NCBI RefSeq assembly: GCF_038050405.1
Contig: NZ_CP150900.1
Coordinates: forward strand, 992,001-1,056,000
Direction: 5' to 3'
From: Paraburkholderia sp. IMGN_8
GTDB lineage: Bacteria; Pseudomonadota; Gammaproteobacteria; Burkholderiales; Burkholderiaceae
Length of the DNA stretch: 64,000 nt
Below are positions 44,685-53,903 of the stretch, piece after piece. The position numbers and the translations under genes were made by a program. Under the pieces are notes generated by a model, which searched no databases, was not told the origin of the DNA, and worked only from the letters and a program-made list of their open reading frames with translations. The first letter of the stretch is position 1, and each line of letters opens with the position of its first letter.

Positions 44685-46472
44685 ATGTATAACGCGCCCA
44701 TCAAGGACATGCTGTTCGCGATGAAAGAGCTGGCCGGTCTCGAAGAGATCGCTAAATTGCCCGGCTTCGAAGACGCGAATCTCGACACGGCTCAAGCCGT
44801 CCTCGAAGAGTCGGCGAAACTGTGCGGCGAAGTGCTGGCGCCGCTGAACGTCGAAGGCGACCGCAACCCGAGCAGTTGGAAGGATGGCGTGGTGACAGCG
44901 ACGCCCGGGTTCAAGGACGCGTTCCGCCAGTTCGCGGAAGGCGGCTGGCAAGGCGTGCAACACCCGGTCGACTATGAGGGCCAGGGGCTGCCGAAGCTGA
45001 TCGCCACGCCGTGCGTCGAGATGCTCAATGCGTCGAACCTGTCGTTCGCGCTGTGTCCGCTGCTGACCGACGGCGCGATCGAAGCGCTGCTCACCGCCGG
45101 CACTGAAGCGCAAAAACAAACCTATGTGCCCAAGCTGATTTCCGGCGAGTGGACCGGCACGATGAACCTGACCGAGCCGCAGGCCGGCTCCGATCTCGCG
45201 CTGGTGCGCACGCGCGCCGAGCCGCAAGGAGACGGTTCGTTCAAGCTGTTCGGCACGAAGATTTTCATCACGTGGGGCGAGCACGATATGGCGAAGAACA
45301 TTGCCCATCTCGTGCTGGCGCGCACGCCGAACGCGCCGGAAGGCGTGAAGGGCATTTCGCTTTTCATCGTGCCGAAGTTTCTCGTCAACGAAGACGGCTC
45401 GCTCGGTGAGCGCAATGACGTGCATTGCGTGTCGATCGAGCACAAGCTCGGCATCAAGGCGAGCCCGACCGCGGTGCTGCAATTCGGCGATCACGGCGGC
45501 GCGATCGGTCACCTGATCGGCGAAGAAAATCGCGGCCTCGAATACATGTTCATCATGATGAACGCGGCACGTTTCGCCGTGGGCATGCAGGGCGTCGGCG
45601 TGTCGGACCGCGCGTATCAGAAGGCCGTCGCGTACGCGAAGGATCGCGTGCAGAGCCGTCCAGTGGATGGCTCCGCGAAGCAATCTGTTGCGATCATTCA
45701 GCACCCGGACGTGCGCCGCATGCTGTCGACGATGCGTGGCCTGACCGAAGCGTCGCGTGCATTGGCCTACGTTGCCGCCGCCCACTGCGATATCGCGCAT
45801 CGTCATCCGGACGAAGCAAAACGCGCCGAGCATCAGGCGATCTACGAATACCTCGTGCCGATCGTGAAGGGGTGGAGCACAGAGTTGTCGATCGACGTGA
45901 CGAGTCTTGGCGTGCAGGTGCACGGCGGCATGGGTTTCATCGAGGAAACGGGCGCTGCGCAGTACTACCGCGACGCGCGCATCCTGCCGATCTACGAAGG
46001 CACGACCGCGATCCAGGCGAATGATCTGATCGGCCGCAAGACGGTGCGAGACGGTGGCGCGGTGGCGAAGTCGCTGCTGGCTGACGTAGCTGAAACCGTC
46101 GACGCGCTCGGCGCACAGCAAGGCCCTGCGTTTGAATCGATGAAGAAGTATCTGGCGCAAGGACATCGGTCGCTGAGCGCCGCGGTCGATTTCGTTGTCG
46201 CTCACACGAAATCGGATCCCAATGCGGTGTTCGCCGGCGGCGTGCCGTATCTGAAGCTCGCGGGCATCGTGCTGGGCGGTTGGCAGATGGCGCGCGCGTT
46301 GCTCGTGGCTGCTGAAAAGCGCGCCGAAGATCCGTCGTTCTACGGCGCTAAGATCGCCACCGCGCAGTTCTATGCCGAGCACGTGTTACCGCAAGCGTCG
46401 GCACTTGAAGCTTCTATCGTTAGCGCTAAGGGCGGCGAGGGTGTGCTGGCGTTGTCGGAAGATCAGTTCTGA
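44685..46472 (+). CDS. Acyl-CoA dehydrogenase (FadE-like, about 595 residues)
   Basis: This 595-residue flavoenzyme of the long acyl-CoA dehydrogenase type is common in Proteobacteria. An extra N-terminal helical piece (MYNAPIKDMLFAMKEL...) precedes the usual fold. Visible motifs are MNLTEPQAGSDLALVRTRA, KIFITWGEHDM (FAD/substrate), HKLGIKASPTAVLQF and, at the catalytic region, SLGVQVHGGMGFIEETGAAQYYRDARILPIYEGTTAIQANDLIG. The Glu in YEGTTAIQ is the likely base. It oxidises acyl-CoA to enoyl-CoA and passes electrons to the ETF encoded immediately upstream. GGAGGAG precedes the ATG. Chain-length preference is unknown. Confidence 0.95.
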   Translation: MYNAPIKDMLFAMKELAGLEEIAKLPGFEDANLDTAQAVLEESAKLCGEVLAPLNVEGDRNPSSWKDGVVTATPGFKDAFRQFAEGGWQGVQHPVDYEGQGLPKLIATPCVEMLNASNLSFALCPLLTDGAIEALLTAGTEAQKQTYVPKLISGEWTGTMNLTEPQAGSDLALVRTRAEPQGDGSFKLFGTKIFITWGEHDMAKNIAHLVLARTPNAPEGVKGISLFIVPKFLVNEDGSLGERNDVHCVSIEHKLGIKASPTAVLQFGDHGGAIGHLIGEENRGLEYMFIMMNAARFAVGMQGVGVSDRAYQKAVAYAKDRVQSRPVDGSAKQSVAIIQHPDVRRMLSTMRGLTEASRALAYVAAAHCDIAHRHPDEAKRAEHQAIYEYLVPIVKGWSTELSIDVTSLGVQVHGGMGFIEETGAAQYYRDARILPIYEGTTAIQANDLIGRKTVRDGGAVAKSLLADVAETVDALGAQQGPAFESMKKYLAQGHRSLSAAVDFVVAHTKSDPNAVFAGGVPYLKLAGIVLGGWQMARALLVAAEKRAEDPSFYGAKIATAQFYAEHVLPQASALEASIVSAKGGEGVLALSEDQF

Positions 46473-46513
46473 TGCTTCACCTATCTCGAGCGACGTAGCG
46501 AAAGCTCGGGCGT

Positions 46514-46553
46514 AAAAAAACAAACGGCGCCTTGTGAGGCGCCGTTTGTTTTT
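46514..46553. terminator. Bidirectional terminator between the acyl-CoA dehydrogenase gene and dadA
   Basis: AAACAAACGGCGCC, six-base loop, GGCGCCGTTTGTTTTT: a 14-bp perfect stem with A and T tracts on either side, between convergent genes. Confidence 0.95.
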
Positions 46554-46621
46554 GTCAGGCTGGTCCGTCTGCAATAACAATCCTGCGCAGACCGGCTCAA
46601 CCGCTCGCGAAGCGTTAAAGC

Positions 46622-47908
46622 TTAAGCATAAGCCGGACGATGCGCTTCGGCGCTCTCGCCGAGATAGCGGTGCGCCGACAGGTCGTCCGCCTTGATCGCC
46701 GGTTGCTTGCCCGACATCACGTCGGCCAGCAACTGACCCGAGCCGCACGACATCGTCCAGCCGAGCGTGCCGTGGCCCGTGTTCAGGAACAGGTTCGGCA
46801 CGGGCGTGCGGCCGACGATCGGCGTGCCGTCCGGCGTCATCGGGCGCAGGCCGGTCCAGAAGGTGGCCTTCGACGTATCGCCGCCGCCCGGGAACAGATC
46901 GTTCACGCAGAGCTCAAGCGTTTCGCGGCGCGCCTGGCGCAACGACTTGTCGAAGCCGACGATCTCCGCCATGCCGCCGACGCGAATCCGGTCGTCGAAA
47001 CGCGTGATCGCGATCTTGTAGGTTTCGTCGAGCACGGTCGACACCGGCGCCGCCGCCGCGTTGACGATCGGCGCGGTGATCGAATAACCCTTGAGCGGAT
47101 AGACCGGAATCTTCACGAGGCCGGACAGGAATTGGGTCGAGTACGAACCGAGCGCGACGACGAACGAATCCGCGCGCACCAGTTCGCTACCGCATTGCAC
47201 GCCGGCGATGCGGTCGCCCGCCATCGCGAGTGCATCGATCGGCGTGTTGTAGCGGAATTTGACGCCCAGTCGCTCGGCCAGCGCGGCGAGGCGCGTGGTG
47301 AACATCTGGCAGTCGCCGGTTTCGTCGCCCGGCAGACGCAGGCCGCCCGTCAGCTTGTGCGAGACCGCGGCGAGCGCCGGTTCGGCTTGAGCGAGTTCGG
47401 CGGCCGACAGCAGTTCGTACGGCACATTGGCGTCTTTCAGCACCGCGATATCTTTCGCGGCGCCGTCGAATTGTTGTTGCGTGCGGAACACCTGCAACGT
47501 GCCGCCGGTGCGGCCTTCGTACTGGATACCGGTGTCGGCGCGCAGCGCCTGCAGACAATCGCGGCTGTATTCGGCAAGGCGGACCATGCGGCCCTTGTTC
47601 ACCGCATAACGCGACTCCGTGCAGTTCTGCAGCATCTGCCACATCCACTGCAGCTGGAATTGCGTGCCGTCGAGGCGGATCGCCAGCGGGGCATGCTTCT
47701 GGAACATCCACTTGACCGCCTTCAGCGGCACGCCAGGCGCCGCCCACGGTGATGCATACCCCGGTGAAATCTGGCCGGCGTTGGCAAAACTGGTTTCGAG
47801 CGCCGGGCCGGCCTCGCGATCGATCACGGTCACGTCATGACCCGCACGCGCCAGATAATAAGCACTCGTCACCCCGACGACGCCACTGCCCAAAACGACG
47901 ACTCGCAT
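46622..47908 (-). CDS. dadA: D-amino acid dehydrogenase small subunit
   Basis: This 428-residue membrane-associated FAD enzyme oxidises D-alanine and other D-amino acids to keto acids, feeding electrons to quinone. The FAD site is [18 protein letters not shown] (from residue 6). [19 protein letters not shown] is the DadA signature, and the C-terminal [39 protein letters not shown] closes the FAD domain. The ATG at 47908 is family-typical; a longer in-frame start at 47971 is rejected. It is divergent from an Lrp-type regulator, which is the usual activator/repressor pairing for dad genes. Confidence 0.96.
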   Translation of the reverse strand: MRVVVLGSGVVGVTSAYYLARAGHDVTVIDREAGPALETSFANAGQISPGYASPWAAPGVPLKAVKWMFQKHAPLAIRLDGTQFQLQWMWQMLQNCTESRYAVNKGRMVRLAEYSRDCLQALRADTGIQYEGRTGGTLQVFRTQQQFDGAAKDIAVLKDANVPYELLSAAELAQAEPALAAVSHKLTGGLRLPGDETGDCQMFTTRLAALAERLGVKFRYNTPIDALAMAGDRIAGVQCGSELVRADSFVVALGSYSTQFLSGLVKIPVYPLKGYSITAPIVNAAAAPVSTVLDETYKIAITRFDDRIRVGGMAEIVGFDKSLRQARRETLELCVNDLFPGGGDTSKATFWTGLRPMTPDGTPIVGRTPVPNLFLNTGHGTLGWTMSCGSGQLLADVMSGKQPAIKADDLSAHRYLGESAEAHRPAYA

Positions 47909-47944
47909 AGTTGCTCCGAAAAGATTTGAGGGCGGTGTGTTCGT

Positions 47945-48017
47945 CGATTCGTTTGGATTCGTTCGATTCACGAGGTGTAATGCGGTTCGCCCAGTGTTAA
48001 CCGCTATACTATTAACA
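47945..48017. promoter_or_regulatory. dadA / lrp divergent control region with phased repeats
   Basis: GATTCGTT occurs at 47946-47953 and again at 47956-47963, one helical turn apart, with a third partial copy (CGATTC) after it. TGTTAA (47995-48000) and TTAACA (48012-48017) form an inverted repeat around TATACT (48005-48010), a probable -10 for the plus-strand regulator. Phased repeats and such palindromes suit binding by an octameric Lrp-type protein. Confidence 0.5.
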
Positions 48018-48066
48018 GTCAGGTAGGTTTTGTTATTGTATTTTCAGGATTTTCAGAAAAAACATC

Positions 48067-48567
48067 ATGCGTACACAGCGCCACCCGGTTCGCGCCCTCG
48101 ACAAACTCGATCACAGGATCCTGCGGCTGCTGCAGGAGGACGGCCGCATGGCGATGAAAGACCTCGCCGAGCAGGTCGGGCTGTCGGTAACGCCGTGCAT
48201 TGAGCGTGTCAAGCGCATGGAGCGTGACGGCGTGATCACCGGCTATCACGCGCGCGTGAATCCGGCGGAATTGGGCGCGGCGTTGCTGGTGTTCGTCGAA
48301 ATCACGCTCGATCACAAAAGCGGCAACATGTTCGACCAGTTCCGCCGCGAGGTGCAGAAGATCCCAGAGGTGCTGGAGTGCCACCTCGTCTCGGGCGATT
48401 TCGACTATCTGATCAAGGCGCGTATCGGCGAAATGGCCGACTACCGGAAGCTGCTGGGCGACATCCTGCTGCAACTGCCCGGCGCGGTGCAGTCGAAGAG
48501 CTATGTGGTGATGGAAGAGATCAAGGAAACGCTGACCATCGCGGTCGGTGATCAAGCGGCGCGGTAG
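48067..48567 (+). CDS. Lrp/AsnC-family transcriptional regulator
   Basis: This 166-residue regulator has an N-terminal HTH (LDKLDHRILRLLQEDGRMAMKDLAEQVGLSVTPCIERVKRMERDGVI). A C-terminal RAM/ACT-like domain (residues about 70-155) senses amino acids. The length and the LECHLVSGDFDYLIKARIGEMADYRKLL segment are those of true Lrp rather than AsnC. Its position, divergent from dadA across 158 bases with phased repeats, points to control of D-amino acid catabolism, probably alanine or leucine responsive; this is inference from the pairing seen in other Proteobacteria. Confidence 0.93.
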   Translation: MRTQRHPVRALDKLDHRILRLLQEDGRMAMKDLAEQVGLSVTPCIERVKRMERDGVITGYHARVNPAELGAALLVFVEITLDHKSGNMFDQFRREVQKIPEVLECHLVSGDFDYLIKARIGEMADYRKLLGDILLQLPGAVQSKSYVVMEEIKETLTIAVGDQAAR

Positions 48568-48580
48568 GGTGAGGCTGGGC

Positions 48581-48615
48581 TCGACAAACGGCGTAAACAC
48601 TGTATATTTATACAG
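48581..48615 (+). promoter_or_regulatory. LexA (SOS) box over the promoter of the radical SAM gene
   Basis: CTGTATATTTATACAG (48600-48615) matches the CTGT-N8-ACAG LexA consensus, with a palindromic A/T core differing at one central base from the ideal form. TCGACA (48581-48586) and TATATT (48603-48608) with a 16-base spacer form a good sigma-70 promoter whose -10 lies inside the box, the standard arrangement for SOS repression. Confidence 0.85.
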
Positions 48616-48665
48616 GTGTTCTGCGACGTTTTTGTTTGCCGTCTTTGTTTTTGCCCGCTCGAGCC

Positions 48666-49799
48666 GTGACCCATCCCGACACCGAATTTCCGATCGCTCC
48701 GCCCGCGCCTCGCAAAGGGCGCGGTGCGGTGACGAACCTGCAGGGCCGCTATGAAGTCGACCAGCGCGAAGCGGTGGACGACGGCTGGCTGCCGTCCAGC
48801 GAGGATGACGAGGGGTCGAAGGTCTTGCGTACCCAGGTATTCGAAGAGCAGGCCAAGACCATTCTCACCCGCAATGCGTCGCCGGATATCCCGTTTAGCG
48901 TGTCGCTGAATCCGTATCGCGGCTGTGAACACGGCTGTATATATTGTTTCGCGCGGCCCACGCATAGTTATTTAGGTCTGTCGCCCGGGCTCGATTTCGA
49001 AAGCCGTATCTATGCGAAGGTCAATGCGCCGGAATTGCTCGAGCGCGAACTGTCGAAGAAGTCCTATGTGCCGGAGCCGATTGCTCTAGGCGTTAATACA
49101 GACGCATGGCAGCCCACCGAACGCGACTTGCGCCTCACGCGGCGGGTGATCGAGGTGCTCAGCGAGCGCGGCCAACCGTTTGCGGCGATCACCAAATCAT
49201 CGCTGATCGAGCGCGATATCGATCTGCTCGCGCCGATGGCGGCGCGCGGGCAGTTCATGGCGGCGATCACGATCACCACGCTGGACGCGGACGTCGCCCG
49301 CACGCTCGAACCGCGAGCGGCCACGCCGTCGCGCCGCCTGCGCACGATTCGTACTTTGAGCGAGGCAGGGATTCCGGTGGGCGTGAGCATCGCGCCGGTG
49401 ATTCCGTTCGTCACCGAACCGGACATGGAGCGCGTGCTGGAAGCCTGTGCGGAGGCTGGAGCAAGCAATGCGAGCTATATCGTGCTGCGCTTGCCGTGGG
49501 AAGTCGCGCCGCTATTCAAGGATTGGCTTGCGGCGCATTTTCCCGATCGTGCGGATCGGGTGATGAGTCGCGTGCGCGATATGCGGGGCGGGAAGGACTA
49601 CGACTCGTCGTTCGCGCATCGAATGAAGGGCGAGGGCTTGTGGGCGGATCTGCTCAAGCAGCGGTTCCACAAAGCGGTGCGCCGTCTTGGTCTGAACGAG
49701 CGAGATCGTGGGATCCTGGATATGTCGCACTTTCGCCGTATGGAGCCGTCGCGCCCGGCCCACCCGGCGCGCGACGATCCGCAACTCGATCTTTTTTAG
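48666..49799 (+). CDS. SOS-controlled PA0069-family radical SAM protein
   Basis: This 377-residue radical SAM enzyme has the cluster motif Cys87-x3-Cys91-x2-Cys94 in YRGCEHGCIYCFARPTHSYL. It belongs to the PA0069 / SplB-related COG1533 family, whose namesake spore photoproduct lyase repairs a thymine lesion with the same chemistry. The C-terminus (GKDYDSSFAHRMKGEGLWADLLKQRF) is characteristic of this family. No function has been shown that I know of. The start GTG at 48666 is favoured over TTG at 48636 because it is 50 bases beyond the LexA box and avoids a hydrophobic extension; neither has a strong Shine-Dalgarno. SOS control suggests a role in DNA repair or damage tolerance. Confidence 0.9.
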   Translation: MTHPDTEFPIAPPAPRKGRGAVTNLQGRYEVDQREAVDDGWLPSSEDDEGSKVLRTQVFEEQAKTILTRNASPDIPFSVSLNPYRGCEHGCIYCFARPTHSYLGLSPGLDFESRIYAKVNAPELLERELSKKSYVPEPIALGVNTDAWQPTERDLRLTRRVIEVLSERGQPFAAITKSSLIERDIDLLAPMAARGQFMAAITITTLDADVARTLEPRAATPSRRLRTIRTLSEAGIPVGVSIAPVIPFVTEPDMERVLEACAEAGASNASYIVLRLPWEVAPLFKDWLAAHFPDRADRVMSRVRDMRGGKDYDSSFAHRMKGEGLWADLLKQRFHKAVRRLGLNERDRGILDMSHFRRMEPSRPAHPARDDPQLDLF

Positions 49800-49814
49800 C
49801 GCAGCGGCGCCGCG

Positions 49815-50282
49815 TTATTGCGACAGCGCTTTGGCCGCTTGCACCTGGCTTTCGAAGTATGTCTGGAACAAGATTGCGAGGCCCGTCATCAGCAGGAACG
49901 CGCCGATCAGCAGCGAAAAGATCACGACGAAAATGACCGTCCAGCCAGAGCGGCTCTTGCGCTGGGTTTGCGCGTTGAACTGCGCGTCCCATTTTTCGTC
50001 AGGACGCAGGCCATAGACGATCGCGGCGAGAAACGCCGCAAGCAGCGAAACTGCACCGGGAAATGCCAGCACCCAGCCGAGCATCGAGGTCCGCTCGCTT
50101 GCCACCACCAGCATGGCGCCCGGAATGCCGATCAGTGTGCCGATCAGATGTGCCCAGCCGTAGATGTCGCGCAGTCCATAGAGATAGAAGCGATGTGCGC
50201 CGAGGCTGCCGAAGAAGAACGCCAGCGCGGCTGTAATCGTCTTGGATCTGAAGCGCGGGGAAGTCGAAGCAAGGGTGGACAT
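49815..50282 (-). CDS. TM2-domain membrane protein of unknown function
   Basis: This 155-residue protein has three to four hydrophobic helices (about residues 17-32, 42-62, 68-90 and 113-140). The first pair is a TM2 domain with the characteristic GSLGAHRFYLYGLRDIYGWAHL. No catalytic motif is visible. The last 20 residues (FQTYFESQVQAAKALSQ) are amphipathic. Family members are inner-membrane proteins of unknown role. It is convergent with the radical SAM gene, 15 bases apart, with no terminator seen between them, and the ribosome binding site is weak. Confidence 0.85.
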   Translation of the reverse strand: MSTLASTSPRFRSKTITAALAFFFGSLGAHRFYLYGLRDIYGWAHLIGTLIGIPGAMLVVASERTSMLGWVLAFPGAVSLLAAFLAAIVYGLRPDEKWDAQFNAQTQRKSRSGWTVIFVVIFSLLIGAFLLMTGLAILFQTYFESQVQAAKALSQ

Positions 50283-50475
50283 GTAGGCAAGAGCAGAGTG
50301 ACAGGCGGTCGAAAGGAGCGGCGCGCTGGTGGACGCGGACCGACGCGCATTCTACGCCCGCCGCGCGTCGGCGGTCACGCGACGTGCGGCCACATCCGCG
50401 GCGCGGGTGATTGGTCGGCGCCTATTGGTGCCTGCTTCGGCGCTTGTCTGCCCGGCGAGGAGGTCAGGGCACGGC

Positions 50476-51729
50476 TCACGGTGCTTTATACGTAACGCGA
50501 TAGACCGCGCCCGCGTAATCGTCGCTGATCAGAAGCGACCCGTCTGGCATCGGCAGTACGTCAACAGGGCGGCCCCAGACTGCTTCGCCTGGTTGAAGCC
50601 AGCCTTCGGCAAATACTTCCTGGCGCGCGTTGCTGCCGTCCGGACTGGTGATCACCCGCACGACGCGGTAACCGACCTTCGTGCTGCGATTCCACGAACC
50701 GTGCTCGGCGATGAAAATATTGTCGCGATAAGCGGCCGGAAACATTGGACCGCTGTAAAACCGCATGCCGAGCGAAGCGACGTGGGCGCCGAGTTTGACC
50801 ACTGGCGGGGTAAATGAGCTGCACGGGTGGTCTTTGCCGAATTCGGGGTCGGGCGTGTCGCCGCCGTGGCAGAACGGAAAGCCGAAATCCATGCCGGCGC
50901 GCGGCGCGTGGTTCAGCTTGTCGTCCGGCACGTCGTCGCCCATCAGGTCGCGGCCGTTGTCGGTGAACCACAGCTCGTGTGTGACCGGGTGCCACGCGAA
51001 GCCGACCGTATTGCGTACGCCGCGCGCTACCACCTCATAATGGCTGCCGTCCGGGTCCATTCGTCCGATCATTGCGAAGCGATTGCGATCTTTCAGGCAG
51101 ACGTTGCAGGGTGCGCCTTGCGGCACGTACAGTTTGCCGTCGGGCCCGAAAGCGATGAATTTCCAGCCATGATGAGTCTCTGTAGGCAATTTGTCGGTGA
51201 CGACGACCGGCGTCGGCGGATCGTTCAGGTGGGTATCGATTGCGTCGAAGCGTAGAATTTTCGACACCGCGGACACATACAGCGCGCCGTCCCGCCACGC
51301 GACGCCTGCCGGCGTCTGCAGCCCGGAAGCGATCACATGGCGAGCCGTTACGCGCCCGTTCTGCAATTCGAGCGCGTAGACATGGCCGTCGAGGCTACCT
51401 ATATAGAGCGTGCCCTTCGGCGAGAGCGCCATCCCTCGCGCGCTCGGCACAGCGTCCGACAATACCTCGATGTGGAAGCCGGGCGGCAGTTTGATGCGCT
51501 CGACCGGCAACGCGGCCAGCGCCGGCAGGGCGGTGGCGGCAAACCACAGCGCTGCCACGGTGCGTAGGGATCGCACGCTCGCGGCGCGTGTGAAGCCGGT
51601 CGGCGGAGCTAATAGGGTAAAAACGGCAAAAGGGGTGAACAGCGCAAACAGCGCAAGCGCAGCGAACAAAAACGCAGGCAGTAGCAGGAGTTCCACGGGC
51701 GTTCCGTCAGGTAATTCGGGCGTTTCCAC
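50476..51729 (-). CDS. Sorbosone-dehydrogenase-like PQQ-type beta-propeller protein
   Basis: This 417-residue protein has a six-bladed beta-propeller related to PQQ-dependent sugar (L-sorbosone / glucose) dehydrogenases (about residues 75-417). Motifs include LPPGFHIEVLSD, GVRNTVGFAWHPVTHELWFTDNGRD, NHAPRAGMDFGFPFCHGGDTP and IFIAEHGSWNRSTKVGYRV. The catalytic histidine of soluble glucose dehydrogenase is not certain. The N-terminus carries two hydrophobic stretches. GTG at 51729 has AGG upstream, while a GTG at 51576 would leave a single clean signal peptide (VRSLRTVAALWFAATALPALA). It is probably periplasmic, and its substrate is unknown. Confidence 0.85.
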   Translation of the reverse strand: METPELPDGTPVELLLLPAFLFAALALFALFTPFAVFTLLAPPTGFTRAASVRSLRTVAALWFAATALPALAALPVERIKLPPGFHIEVLSDAVPSARGMALSPKGTLYIGSLDGHVYALELQNGRVTARHVIASGLQTPAGVAWRDGALYVSAVSKILRFDAIDTHLNDPPTPVVVTDKLPTETHHGWKFIAFGPDGKLYVPQGAPCNVCLKDRNRFAMIGRMDPDGSHYEVVARGVRNTVGFAWHPVTHELWFTDNGRDLMGDDVPDDKLNHAPRAGMDFGFPFCHGGDTPDPEFGKDHPCSSFTPPVVKLGAHVASLGMRFYSGPMFPAAYRDNIFIAEHGSWNRSTKVGYRVVRVITSPDGSNARQEVFAEGWLQPGEAVWGRPVDVLPMPDGSLLISDDYAGAVYRVTYKAP

Positions 51730-51794
51730 GTTGCCTGGCGCGCCCGTCTGTATGGCCGGCGCAACCCCGCCGCTCAGTTTATCCCGGTAAGTGT

Positions 51795-51823
51795 TTGTTA
51801 TGGCGTCGGTTTCCCGCTATAAT
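51795..51823 (+). promoter_or_regulatory. Sigma-70 promoter of the rpsP operon
   Basis: TTGTTA (51795-51800) and TATAAT (51818-51823) with a 17-base spacer, 46 bases upstream of rpsP: a near-consensus strong promoter. Confidence 0.85.
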
Positions 51824-51868
51824 CGCGTGTTTCAGTCGTTCCGCACCCCGGTTTTCAAGGATTCTAAT

Positions 51869-52123
51869 ATGGTCATCATCCGCTTGGCTCGTGGCGGCTC
51901 CAAGAAGCGCCCGTTCTACAACATCGTCGCAACTGATTCGCGTAACCGTCGTGACGGCCGCTTCATCGAGCGCGTTGGCTTCTACAACCCCGTCGCTACC
52001 AAGGGTGAGTCGCTGCGTATCGCTCAAGACCGCCTGACGTACTGGCAAGGCGTTGGCGCACAACTGTCGCCGACCGTCGAGCGTCTCGTGAAAGAAGCGC
52101 AAAAGGCGCAGCCGGCTGCTTAA
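51869..52123 (+). CDS. rpsP: 30S ribosomal protein S16
   Basis: This 84-residue protein begins [21 protein letters not shown], the S16 signature. AAGGA lies before the ATG. It is the first gene of the conserved rpsP-rimM-trmD-rplS operon and is read from the strong promoter just upstream. Codon use is highly biased. An in-frame upstream extension to 51791 runs through the promoter and is rejected. Confidence 0.98.
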   Translation: MVIIRLARGGSKKRPFYNIVATDSRNRRDGRFIERVGFYNPVATKGESLRIAQDRLTYWQGVGAQLSPTVERLVKEAQKAQPAA

Positions 52124-52252
52124 TGGTAGCTAGCGTGCGTATCGTCGTCGGTTCGGCCGGCGGCTCGCGCAGCTTGCGTGAGCAGTCCGATGCGCGAGTT
52201 ATTTTGCAGTTCGTGCTGAAGCAGGCGTCGAAGTTGGCAGCGAGGTTCTCTT

Positions 52253-52978
52253 ATGTCTGAGCGTGATTCCGGCAGTTCAGGTCGCGCCAGGACGGCACCG
52301 CGCGCGAAGACGTCTGATCAGGCGCCATTCGGTGCATTCGTCCGCAAGTCGGTCGAACGGGCCGAGGGCAAGGCGAAAGCCAATGTTGCAAGCGCCGGTT
52401 CCAACGCAGCAGAAATGCGCGCGGAAACAGCGGAAAGCTGGCCGGCCGATGCGATCGAGGTCGGCGCAATCGTCGACGCTTATGGCCTCAAAGGCTGGGT
52501 CAAGGTAGTCGCGCATGCGGATGCCGGCCACGGCGGCGATGCGTTGCTGAGCGCGAAGCGCTGGTGGCTCATGAAAGGCCACGAGCGCAAGTCGGCGCCG
52601 TCTCTGCAGGCGAAAAAGCATAGCGACAGTGTGGTTGCACATCTGGGTGGCGTCGCTGACCGCGATGTGGCGCTGGCACTGCGTGGCTCCCGCGTCTATA
52701 TCAGCCGCAGCGAATTCCCAGTCCTCGAGGCCGACGAATTCTATTGGGTCGACCTGCTCGGTCTGGATGTGGTGAACGTTGCCGGGGTCGCACTCGGCAA
52801 GGTTGCAGACATGATCGACAACGGCGCGCACTCGGTGTTGCGCATCGAATACCCGGCCACCGATAAAAGCGGTAAGCCGGTCACCGGCGAGCGTTTGATC
52901 CCGTTCGTCGGCGTCTTTGTCAAAACGGTGGATCAGGCGGCGAAGCAGATCATCGTCGACTGGGAAGCCGATTACTAA
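52253..52978 (+). CDS. rimM: Ribosome maturation factor RimM, N-terminally extended
   Basis: This 241-residue 16S rRNA processing factor binds S19. The RimM barrel begins at about residue 67 ([23 protein letters not shown]), and the PRC-barrel follows at about 165 ([22 protein letters not shown]), ending in VDWEADY. The first 65 residues are a polar, Arg/Ser/Ala-rich tail not found in E. coli RimM (182 residues). There is no good alternative start: the next in-frame ATG at residue 54 lacks a Shine-Dalgarno and leaves only about 12 residues before the domain. GAGG precedes the first ATG. Confidence 0.95.
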   Translation: MSERDSGSSGRARTAPRAKTSDQAPFGAFVRKSVERAEGKAKANVASAGSNAAEMRAETAESWPADAIEVGAIVDAYGLKGWVKVVAHADAGHGGDALLSAKRWWLMKGHERKSAPSLQAKKHSDSVVAHLGGVADRDVALALRGSRVYISRSEFPVLEADEFYWVDLLGLDVVNVAGVALGKVADMIDNGAHSVLRIEYPATDKSGKPVTGERLIPFVGVFVKTVDQAAKQIIVDWEADY

Positions 52979-53002
52979 ATGAGTCGCTGACCGGAGAGAG
53001 CG

Positions 53003-53770
53003 ATGCAGTTCGATGTCGTTACGCTCTTTCCTGATATGTTTCGTGCGCTGACCGACTGGGGTATCACCAGCCGTGCGGCGAAGCAGGAGCGCTACGGGTT
53101 GCGTACGTGGAATCCACGTGATTTCACTACGGATAACTACCGCACAATCGACGATCGCCCGTACGGCGGCGGCCCCGGCATGGTGATGCTGGCCAAGCCA
53201 CTGGAAGACGCGATCGGCGCGGCGAAAGCGGCGCAGGCGGAGCAGGGCATCGGCGCCTCGCGCGTCGTGATGATGTCACCGCAAGGCGCTACGCTGAATC
53301 ACGATCGTGTCATGCAGTTTGCTGCCGAGCCCGGACTGATTCTGTTGTGCGGGCGCTATGAAGCGATCGATCAGCGTTTGCTCGACCGCGCCGTCGACGA
53401 AGAAGTCAGCCTCGGCGACTTCGTGCTGTCAGGCGGCGAGTTGCCTGCCATGGCGTTGATGGACGCCGTCGTGCGCCAGTTGCCCGGCGTGTTGAACGAC
53501 TCGCAATCGGCGGTGCAGGACAGTTTCGTCGACGGGCTGCTGGATTGCCCGCATTACACGCGCCCTGAAGAATATGCTGGCGTGCGTGTGCCCGATGTGC
53601 TGCTCGGCGGCCATCATGCGGAAATCGAAGCGTGGCGCCGACGTGAAGCCTTGCGCAACACGTTGAACAAACGGCCCGATCTGATCGTGAAGGCCAGAAA
53701 GAACAAGATGTTGAGCCGTGCCGACGAGGCATGGCTTGCGAGTCTCGCGAAGGAAGAGTCGAAGGCGTAA
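53003..53770 (+). CDS. trmD: tRNA (guanine-37-N1)-methyltransferase
   Basis: This 255-residue SPOUT methyltransferase makes m1G37 to prevent frameshifting. The trefoil-knot motifs are [31 protein letters not shown] and [21 protein letters not shown], with a C-terminal helical domain containing [34 protein letters not shown] lies before the ATG. It is 24 bases after rimM and 133 bases before rplS, in the usual operon order. Confidence 0.98.
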   Translation: MQFDVVTLFPDMFRALTDWGITSRAAKQERYGLRTWNPRDFTTDNYRTIDDRPYGGGPGMVMLAKPLEDAIGAAKAAQAEQGIGASRVVMMSPQGATLNHDRVMQFAAEPGLILLCGRYEAIDQRLLDRAVDEEVSLGDFVLSGGELPAMALMDAVVRQLPGVLNDSQSAVQDSFVDGLLDCPHYTRPEEYAGVRVPDVLLGGHHAEIEAWRRREALRNTLNKRPDLIVKARKNKMLSRADEAWLASLAKEESKA

Positions 53771-53903
53771 AGCCTTGGTCTTTCGAGCGGACATAGGCGG
53801 CGCCGCACATGCGTGTACGGCGCCTGATGTGAACCCATCCTCTATCGGGGCCGTAGCCGCAAGGCAGGTACGAACGCCGACAAGATGGACTTAGGAGTCA
53901 GTG

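Noticed and set aside
44658..46382. 574-codon open frame opposite the acyl-CoA dehydrogenase gene
   Set aside because: It is a shadow of a GC-rich conserved gene, with basic/His-rich composition and no ribosome binding site.
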